This document shows, piece by piece, positions 1 through 4,892 of a DNA stretch of 6,253 nt; the stretch's first letter is position 1, and each line of letters starts with the position of its first letter. This stretch comes from Actinomycetota bacterium (GTDB lineage: Bacteria; Actinomycetota; Actinomycetes; Nanopelagicales; Nanopelagicaceae). The stretch covers positions 1 to 6,253 of the forward strand of contig CANIAV010000052.1 of assembly GCA_947465365.1 (NCBI GenBank). Reading direction: 5' to 3'. The translations under genes were made by a program, and so were the position numbers. The notes beneath the pieces were generated by a model. The model saw only the letters and a program-made list of their open reading frames with translations, was not told the DNA's origin and did not search any database.

Positions 1-1
1 A

Positions 2-658
2 GCTGGTGGCACAGCACTTGCTATCCAATGCGACTTACGTGATGAAAATCAGATCACCGATGCCATTGCACAAACTGTTGCTGAGTTTGGTGGGATAGAT
101 ATCTTGATTAATAACGCCAGCGCAATTAATTTGACACCAACGGAGGCCACTCCAGCTAAGCGATTTGACCTGATGTTTGATGTAAATGTGCGCGGCACCT
201 TCCTAACTTCACAAGCTGCTATCCCACATCTGCGCGCATCAGCTGAAGCGGGGCGCAACCCACATATCTTGACCCTGTCACCACCGCTTTCCATGAAGGC
301 GAAATGGTTCCAGCACCATGTTGCTTACACGATGGCTAAATATGGGATGTCTATGTGTGTTCTTGGCATGTCCGAGGAATTCCGCAAGACCGGAATAGCC
401 GTGAATGCTCTATGGCCACGTACCGCAATCGATACCGCCGCGTTGCAGATGATCCCTGGCATTGATACCGCTGCCTGTCGTACACCAGAAATTCTGGCTG
501 ATGCCGCTTATGTAATCTTAAATCGCGTCTCTAAAGAGACCACCGGAAACTTCTTCGTAGATGATGAAGTCTTGGCATCAGTTGGCATAACCGATCTTGA
601 TGGCTATTCAGTAGTTCCAGGAACGAAAGATTTTCTCCTTGACTTCTTCCTCGATTAA
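2..658 (+). CDS. HSDL2-type short-chain dehydrogenase/reductase, 5' end outside window
   Basis: NAD(P)-dependent short-chain dehydrogenase, cut by the left edge of the window. The frame is open from base 2 and gives 218 visible residues. The N-terminal cofactor-binding glycine motif and about 55-60 residues lie upstream. Visible in order: the acidic strand end CDLRDE (residues 10-15), NNAS (37-40, the form of the NNAG motif), catalytic Asn62 in VNVRG, Ser93 in TLSPPL, and Tyr109/Lys113 in YTMAKYGMSM. The SPPL and YTMAKYGMSM context, followed by VLGMSEEF and NALWPRTAI, matches the HSDL2 subfamily closely as I remember it. Human HSDL2 carries an extra C-terminal SCP2 sterol-carrier domain; this protein stops right after the Rossmann domain, as bacterial members usually do. 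Substrate is unknown; members are linked to fatty-acyl or steroid-like substrates without a firm assignment. The downstream acetyltransferase gene starts inside its last codons, so the two are probably co-transcribed. Confidence 0.9.
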   Translation, partial: AGGTALAIQCDLRDENQITDAIAQTVAEFGGIDILINNASAINLTPTEATPAKRFDLMFDVNVRGTFLTSQAAIPHLRASAEAGRNPHILTLSPPLSMKAKWFQHHVAYTMAKYGMSMCVLGMSEEFRKTGIAVNALWPRTAIDTAALQMIPGIDTAACRTPEILADAAYVILNRVSKETTGNFFVDDEVLASVGITDLDGYSVVPGTKDFLLDFFLD

Positions 659-1340
659 AGATTATGCAACGGTAGTCGACCTATTAAAAGATCGAAAGAA
701 CGACTTAGAAACCTTTACTACTTATGCGCCGAGCCATCGCTTTATTGAGGGCTTTGTATCTGCAAACAGTCTGAGCTTTGCAGTAAAAGATGAGGACGGT
801 TCAATTTTTGCTATGGCGCTGGGGCGAGATCCAGTTATTCTAAATTGTGATCGATTAGCTACTTCACGAGGTGTAATCGTGGATGCCAAAGATTTTGAAC
901 ATCGTGCGGATTGGGATTTTTACTCGATTGATACCGCTGCATTTGCAACGCTAGATAGCGCCGACACCGGCAGCAATAGTGATGAGATAGCAGCTTTTTT
1001 AAATGCGCACGCACCTGACTCGTCCGTATGGCCAGATGATTCAGAGATTTTATTTTGGGGACAGAAACGTATTGCAGGTGAGTTAGTCGCTCTCGGGGCG
1101 TTAGTGCAATGGAGAACTGGGCAAGTGATGTTCGCCTCTATTGGCACGCATTTCGAACACCGCAACAAGGGATTGGCACAGCAATTAGTGCGAGAAATGT
1201 TGGCCCGGGTAGCCAAACTCGGGGTAGCACATGTTGGTTTAGGTGTTTTTGCCGAAAACGTGAGCGCAAAACGTGCCTATGAGAATGTGGGATTTGACTT
1301 AGTCAATGAATTCACTTCCTACCGTTTGTTAGGTAATTAA
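639..1340 (+). CDS. GNAT-family N-acetyltransferase
   Basis: A 233-residue protein whose C-terminal half (about 135-230) is a GNAT domain. The acetyl-CoA pyrophosphate loop is R-N-K-G-L-A at residues 175-180 (the Q/RxxGxG/A motif A), followed by a helix, and the late motif N-x-S-A-K-R-A-Y-E-N-V-G-F at 207-219 is typical of the family. The N-terminal ~130 residues have no motif I recognise; they could be a degenerate GNAT-like half or a substrate-specific domain. The acceptor cannot be predicted. The only start that keeps the N-terminus is TTG at 639: no in-frame ATG occurs before codon 59. It lies 20 bp inside the dehydrogenase gene with only a weak purine stretch (gaaaga, 625-630) upstream, which suggests translational coupling. 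A start further inside the frame would remove only the unassigned N-terminal part. Cytoplasmic. Confidence 0.8.
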   Translation: MTSSSIKDYATVVDLLKDRKNDLETFTTYAPSHRFIEGFVSANSLSFAVKDEDGSIFAMALGRDPVILNCDRLATSRGVIVDAKDFEHRADWDFYSIDTAAFATLDSADTGSNSDEIAAFLNAHAPDSSVWPDDSEILFWGQKRIAGELVALGALVQWRTGQVMFASIGTHFEHRNKGLAQQLVREMLARVAKLGVAHVGLGVFAENVSAKRAYENVGFDLVNEFTSYRLLGN

Positions 1341-1344
1341 GTCT

Positions 1345-1350
1345 TAAGAT
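1345..1350 (+). promoter_or_regulatory. Candidate -10 box (TAAGAT) of a leaderless promoter for the SulP gene
   Basis: TAAGAT fits the actinobacterial TANNNT -10 consensus and is followed by exactly six bases (agcgat) before the ATG at 1357, which would place the transcription start on or next to the start codon. No Shine-Dalgarno sequence is present before this ATG. No good -35 hexamer is seen at 17 bp; TTGTTA at 1326-1331 is too close. If active, the box would separate the transporter pair from the upstream dehydrogenase/acetyltransferase genes. This is inferred from sequence only. Confidence 0.4.
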
Positions 1351-1356
1351 AGCGAT

Positions 1357-2631
1357 ATGCGCATCTCTTACTTATCAAGAGATGACTTTCCGAAGAATAA
1401 ATCTGAAATCGCAAGTGATGTCGCAGCAGGTCTAACCGTTGCCATTGTGGCTCTTCCGCTAGCGATCGGTTTTGCAGTAACGACAGGAATGTCGGCAGCT
1501 TCAGGAATAACCACTGCGATCATCGCTGGCTTCGTAGCAGCTCTATTCGGTGGATCTCGGTATCAAGTTAGTGGTCCCACTGGGGCAATGACCGTTGTAC
1601 TAATTCCAATTGTTACAAAGTATGGGCCGGGAGCAATTCCAGCCCTTGGTCTAATGGCTGGCTCACTCGTTGTAATTGCCGCAGTTTTTAGAGCAGGCTC
1701 AATTATCAATCGAGTTCCATGGGCAGTAGTTGAAGGCTTCACAGTTGGTATCGCCCTTGTCATAGCGCTGCAGCAAATACCTTTGGCGTTAGATTTTCCA
1801 AAAGGAAGTGGTGACCGAACATACATAGTTGCCTGGCATACCTGGCAAGGGGCGTTTAGCGCGGGGCTGAATTGGAAATCTATCGGCGCTGTGATTTTTA
1901 CCCTGCTTATCAAATTTAATTATCCAAAGCTGGCGCATCGTTATCATTTCAAGTTTCATATCCCTGCCAGCATTATTGCAATTGGGCTTACTACAGTGGC
2001 TTCAGTGGGCTTTCATCTAAAGCTGCACACCATCGGCGATATTCCGCGATCTATCGGCCAGTGGTCTGGCAATCTAATAGATCTAACGGCGGTAGAACAT
2101 TTAATTCTGCCGGCAGTTCTGATCGCACTTTTGGCAGCTATTGAATCTCTGCTATCTGCACGTGTGGCAGATTGGATGGTTCACGCGCATGGAATTGAGA
2201 AATACAGTCCGAATAAAGAGTTGGTTGGCCAGGGTCTTGCCACCATCGCTGCTTCACTCTTTGGTGGAATGCCTGCAACAGGTGCAATAGCTCGAACCAG
2301 CGTTAACGTTCGCAACCAGGCAAAGACCAGATTTGCCGCCATGGTGCATTCCTTCATTCTGCTTTTAATTGTGTTGCTTTTTGCGCCCTTGGTTAGCTCA
2401 ATACCAACGGCTGCGATCGCAGGAGTATTGATCGGAACTAGCTACCGAATTTTAAATCCGGCCTCGATTCGCGAATCTTTGAAGACTACCTTTGCCGAAG
2501 CATCTGTGTTGATAATTACAGCAGCGGTTACTTTGCTCGTTGACCTGATTTGGGGGATAGGAATCGGTATTGTTGCCCACTTCGTAGCAAAGTTATTTAG
2601 CAAATATCTAAAGCAAGGGAAGATAAGTTGA
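1357..2631 (+). CDS. SulP (SLC26-type) anion transporter without STAS domain
   Basis: Inner-membrane anion transporter of the SulP family; known substrates of the family include sulfate, bicarbonate and other small anions, and which applies here cannot be told. The 424 residues contain the whole membrane domain (7+7 inverted-repeat fold). Family marks in order: DVAAGLTVAIVALPLAIGFA near residues 21-40, the helix-3 substrate-site motif SGPTGAM (72-78), Glu263-Ser264 in the second half, PNKELVGQG (285-293), ATGAIART (307-314), and IPTAAIAGVL (349-358). The protein ends about 25 residues after the last hydrophobic segment, so the cytoplasmic STAS domain that brings typical members to ~550 residues is absent, with no room for a remnant because the next gene begins at once. 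ATG at 1357 is preferred because it gives the usual short cytoplasmic lead before helix 1. It overlaps the following permease gene by 4 bp, so both are likely made together. Confidence 0.9.
   Translation: MRISYLSRDDFPKNKSEIASDVAAGLTVAIVALPLAIGFAVTTGMSAASGITTAIIAGFVAALFGGSRYQVSGPTGAMTVVLIPIVTKYGPGAIPALGLMAGSLVVIAAVFRAGSIINRVPWAVVEGFTVGIALVIALQQIPLALDFPKGSGDRTYIVAWHTWQGAFSAGLNWKSIGAVIFTLLIKFNYPKLAHRYHFKFHIPASIIAIGLTTVASVGFHLKLHTIGDIPRSIGQWSGNLIDLTAVEHLILPAVLIALLAAIESLLSARVADWMVHAHGIEKYSPNKELVGQGLATIAASLFGGMPATGAIARTSVNVRNQAKTRFAAMVHSFILLLIVLLFAPLVSSIPTAAIAGVLIGTSYRILNPASIRESLKTTFAEASVLIITAAVTLLVDLIWGIGIGIVAHFVAKLFSKYLKQGKIS
1362..1384 (+). repeat. Inverted repeat (8-bp stem, 7-nt loop) at the SulP start codon
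   Basis: CATCTCTT at 1362-1369 and AAGAGATG at 1377-1384 are perfect reverse complements around a 7-base spacer, covering codons 2-10 of the SulP gene. The start itself sits in an 8-bp palindrome, ATGCGCAT (1357-1364). It could be an operator or an mRNA hairpin that occludes the start, but a stem of this size is expected about once by chance in a window this long. Confidence 0.35.
2615..2620 (+). promoter_or_regulatory. Ribosome binding site for the NCS1 permease
   Basis: AAGGGA lies 7 bases before the TTG at 2628, inside the last codons of the SulP gene. It is the clearest Shine-Dalgarno sequence before any start visible here and supports the TTG start and re-initiation at the overlapping SulP stop codon. 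Confidence 0.6.
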
Positions 2632-4040
2632 ACTTAGAACTAAACGGCACCAATGTTATTTCTGAATCAGAGAGATCCGGAAAAGCCTCATCTCTCTTCT
2701 GGCCATGGTGCGGTGCCAATGTCTCACTCTTAGCCCTTTCTTATGGCTCCTTCTTTCTTGGCTTTGGAATCTCGTTCTGGCAAGCAACGTGCGCAGCAAT
2801 TATCGGAACAGTTCTCTCATTCCTGCTAGTTGGTTTTAGCTCTTTAGCTGGAAAACGATCTAATGCACCGACCATGGTTCTGTCTCGAGCCGCCTTTGGT
2901 ATCAAAGGAAATCTCGTACCTGGTCTGCTCTCATACCTAATTTTTGTGGGTTGGGAGACTGTTTTAGTTTCGCTGGCAACCCTTGCAACCGGCACAATTT
3001 TTGTACGCTTAGGACATATCAACCATGATCTTGCGATGGTGATCGGTTTTCTGATTGCAGTTGGACTGACTATCTATGGTGGCGTACTTGGCCATAGCGT
3101 GATTATGCGGATTCAAAAATACTTAACTCTAATTACTGTAATTGCGACTGTTTTATACATTGCGCTAACTTTAGGAAAAGTTGATTGGCAAGCGGTTTCC
3201 AAGATTCCAGCTGGTAATGCTCAAGGATTTATTGGTGCACTTATCTTTGGCGTTACTGGGATTGGCTTAGGTTGGGTAAATTCTGCAGCGGATTATTCGC
3301 GTTACTTGCCAAGAAAAACTTCTAGCGGCGCAGTCGTAGGTTGGACAGTCTTAGGTGCTTCAATCGTTCCAATCTCGCTAGTTATATATGGAGCCTTACT
3401 TGCTGGAAGCGATTCCAAGCTCGGCCAGGCGATTGCCATGGATCCGATTGGAGCGCTAACAACCTTGCTTCCGACTTGGTATCTCGGAATATTTGCTCTG
3501 ATTGCAATTTTAGGTTTGGTTGGAGGAGCGATCCTGGATCTTTATTCATCTGGGTTAACTCTGATTTCACTAGGACTGCCGATCAAGCGTCATATTGCAG
3601 CATCAATAGATGGCGTAATTATGTTGGCCGGCACGATCTATATCGTCTGGTTTGCTGAGAACTTCTTCTACCCATTCCAAGGATTCCTGATTACTTTAGG
3701 CGTTCCAATTGCTACCTGGTCTGCGATCTTTGTAACTGATCTCATTTTGCGAAAGCGCGCTTACGATGAGACAGATTTATATAGTTTGACCGGAAGATAC
3801 GGGCTTTGGAACTTTAAATCACTCGCCTTAATGGCTATTGGTTCGATCGTTGGTTGGGGCTTTGTCACCAATACTTTTGCTAGTTGGTTATCTTGGCAAG
3901 GATATTTCTTATGGATAATTGGTGGAAAAGATGGGGGATGGGCCTTTGCCAATATCGGCGTGCTGCTCGCGCTAGCTATTGGCGCAATCGGTCATTTCTT
4001 ATCCGCTAAGCGAACTATTGCGCGACAGGAATCCTTCTAA
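2628..4040 (+). CDS. NCS1-family purine/cytosine permease
   Basis: Cation-coupled uptake transporter for nucleobases or related compounds, in the cytoplasmic membrane. The 470-residue length and about 12 hydrophobic segments are normal for NCS1. Marks: a soluble N-terminus of about 25 residues, then the helix-1 segment beginning WPWCGANVS (25-33); GKRSNAPTMVLSRAAFG (75-91), the best family signature; Gly108-Trp109-Glu110 in helix 3, where characterised members place a substrate-stacking tryptophan; GLGWVNSAADYSRYLPR (213-229) in helix 6; and DLYSSGLTL (304-312) in helix 8. The NSAADYSRY form resembles the Fcy/CodB-like purine-cytosine branch more than the hydantoin or allantoin branch, but substrate calls within NCS1 are unreliable. 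It starts with TTG at 2628, sharing four bases with the SulP stop, with a good ribosome binding site. No catabolic partner gene (deaminase, hydrolase) is beside it. Its last 26 bp overlap the antiporter gene on the other strand. Confidence 0.88.
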   Translation: MNLELNGTNVISESERSGKASSLFWPWCGANVSLLALSYGSFFLGFGISFWQATCAAIIGTVLSFLLVGFSSLAGKRSNAPTMVLSRAAFGIKGNLVPGLLSYLIFVGWETVLVSLATLATGTIFVRLGHINHDLAMVIGFLIAVGLTIYGGVLGHSVIMRIQKYLTLITVIATVLYIALTLGKVDWQAVSKIPAGNAQGFIGALIFGVTGIGLGWVNSAADYSRYLPRKTSSGAVVGWTVLGASIVPISLVIYGALLAGSDSKLGQAIAMDPIGALTTLLPTWYLGIFALIAILGLVGGAILDLYSSGLTLISLGLPIKRHIAASIDGVIMLAGTIYIVWFAENFFYPFQGFLITLGVPIATWSAIFVTDLILRKRAYDETDLYSLTGRYGLWNFKSLALMAIGSIVGWGFVTNTFASWLSWQGYFLWIIGGKDGGWAFANIGVLLALAIGAIGHFLSAKRTIARQESF

Positions 4041-4824
4041 GCCAGAGATATCCAAATGCGCCAGAAATGAGCGCTGAGATAATCAGGCCAGCTTTGACAT
4101 CGCCTTGGATGGTTTTACTTTCGACTGCAACTTCGGAGATTACAAGGGCAACAGTCAAACCCATTCCGGCAAGTGCCCCAACTCCGGCAATCTCAGAGAA
4201 TGTAAGGCTCTTTGGAAGTTGAACCAGTTTCAAGCGAATTACCAGCCAAGCAAATAAAGTGATTCCAATTATCTTGCCAACGACTCGTGCAATGGTTAGA
4301 GCGATAGCAGTTTTGGAGGTAATTGAATCTAGTGAAATGCCCTGACTTAATTTAGCAATCACATAAATTGGAATCACTAAATATGTGCAGAGTGGCGAGA
4401 GTAGAGCAACGGTTTGTTTAACTGGAAATTTAGGAATTAGCGCCAGTAGGGCGCCCAAACCAGCTGCTCCCAAAGTAGAAGCGCTATGGGCAAGGTCTAG
4501 CTGATCTCCGTAGAAGAGCGCTAGAACTATTAGCGAGAATAAATCATCTGCAACTGCCAAAGTTAATAGAAAAATACGAACCGCTGGATTTGCGCGCTTG
4601 CCTAGTAGCGCAAAGACTCCCAGCGCAAGTGCCAAATCAGTTGGCATTGCAGTAGCCCAAGCTTGGCTACCTGGGTTAAGAAGTAGAAAGATGCCGGCTG
4701 GAAAGATCATTCCGCCGAGTGCGGCAATTGCTGGCAAGAGAATTTCTTTGGGATGGCTGAGTGTCGCCGTAATCTCAATCCCCACAAATAGAAAGAAGAT
4801 TGCAATAAGTAAGTCAAGTGCCAT
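4015..4824 (-). CDS. nhaA: Short NhaA-type Na+/H+ antiporter lacking TM1 and TM7-TM8
   Basis: Membrane antiporter exchanging H+ for Na+ (or Li+), 269 residues against 388 in E. coli NhaA. Compared with the E. coli protein from memory: E17 aligns with E78 in TM2; T62-D63 with T132-D133 (TM4); D93-D94 with the ion-binding pair D163-D164 (TM5); K184 with K300 (TM10); GMGLT (220-224) with GIGFT of TM11; and GYLWLRR (258-264) with GYSWLR after TM12. About 61 residues are absent at the N-terminus (TM1 and the beta-hairpin), and about 43 between D110 and P144 (TM7-TM8). Residues R81, E82, E252, H253 and H256 are replaced by other residues (A20, T21, V139, A140, S143). The ATG at 4824 is fixed by an in-frame stop 12 bases upstream, so no longer N-terminus exists. 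Basic loop residues (K76-R77, K132/K136, R197-K199, R263-R264) fit cytoplasmic loops with an outward N-terminus. The frame is intact, so this looks like a working reduced form rather than a pseudogene. Confidence 0.82.
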   Translation of the reverse strand: MALDLLIAIFFLFVGIEITATLSHPKEILLPAIAALGGMIFPAGIFLLLNPGSQAWATAMPTDLALALGVFALLGKRANPAVRIFLLTLAVADDLFSLIVLALFYGDQLDLAHSASTLGAAGLGALLALIPKFPVKQTVALLSPLCTYLVIPIYVIAKLSQGISLDSITSKTAIALTIARVVGKIIGITLFAWLVIRLKLVQLPKSLTFSEIAGVGALAGMGLTVALVISEVAVESKTIQGDVKAGLIISALISGAFGYLWLRRIPVAQ

Positions 4825-4830
4825 GTCTTG

Positions 4831-4836
4831 ATATTA
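4831..4836 (-). promoter_or_regulatory. Candidate -10 box (TAATAT) of a leaderless promoter for nhaA
   Basis: Read on the minus strand, TAATAT (TANNNT) is followed by six bases (caagac) and then the ATG of the antiporter, the same spacing as in front of the SulP gene. No Shine-Dalgarno sequence is present. The -35 position would fall inside the glnA terminator and has no recognisable hexamer. The box lies between that terminator and the gene, where a separate promoter is expected. Inferred from sequence only. Confidence 0.45.
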
Positions 4837-4846
4837 CAAGGAAAGG

Positions 4847-4880
4847 CAAAAGCCCCGCCGAATAATCGACGGGGCTTTTG
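4847..4880 (-). terminator. Intrinsic terminator of glnA
   Basis: A 14-bp stem (4880-4867 with 4860-4847) encloses a 6-base loop and has a GC-rich core (gccccg/cggggc) ending in TTTT and a further T-rich stretch (gcctttcctt). It starts 12 bases after the glnA stop codon. On the minus-strand RNA all 14 pairs form, one being a G-U wobble; on the plus-strand RNA the same position is an A-C mismatch. This asymmetry fits a terminator selected for glnA transcripts and shields the antiporter gene from glnA read-through. Confidence 0.88.
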
Positions 4881-4892
4881 CGGTAATTCGAT

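Noticed and set aside
104..658. Dehydrogenase starting at the TTG at 104
   Set aside because: Conserved Rossmann-fold sequence continues upstream in the same frame to the window edge, so this is a 5'-truncated gene, not an internal start.
920..1216. 98-codon minus-strand frame within the acetyltransferase gene
   Set aside because: Antisense to the conserved GNAT domain, with no supporting signal.
1563..1913. 116-codon open frame on the minus strand inside the SulP gene
   Set aside because: It lies wholly antisense to a well-supported membrane protein gene, has no recognisable motif and reads like the complement of hydrophobic codons.
2413..2420. GCGATCGC octamer, the cyanobacterial HIP1 sequence
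   Set aside because: Only one copy was noticed; HIP1 genomes carry it roughly every 1-2 kb, and the proteins look actinobacterial. Probably chance.
3341..3658. 105-codon plus-strand frame inside the NCS1 gene
   Set aside because: It overlaps conserved NCS1 coding sequence in another frame; its composition (many Trp, Cys, Arg, Ser) is typical of a shadow frame.
4015..4824. Antiporter as a decayed pseudogene
   Set aside because: The frame is uninterrupted, the ion-binding residues are all kept, and the missing parts fall on helix boundaries, so a reduced functional form fits better.
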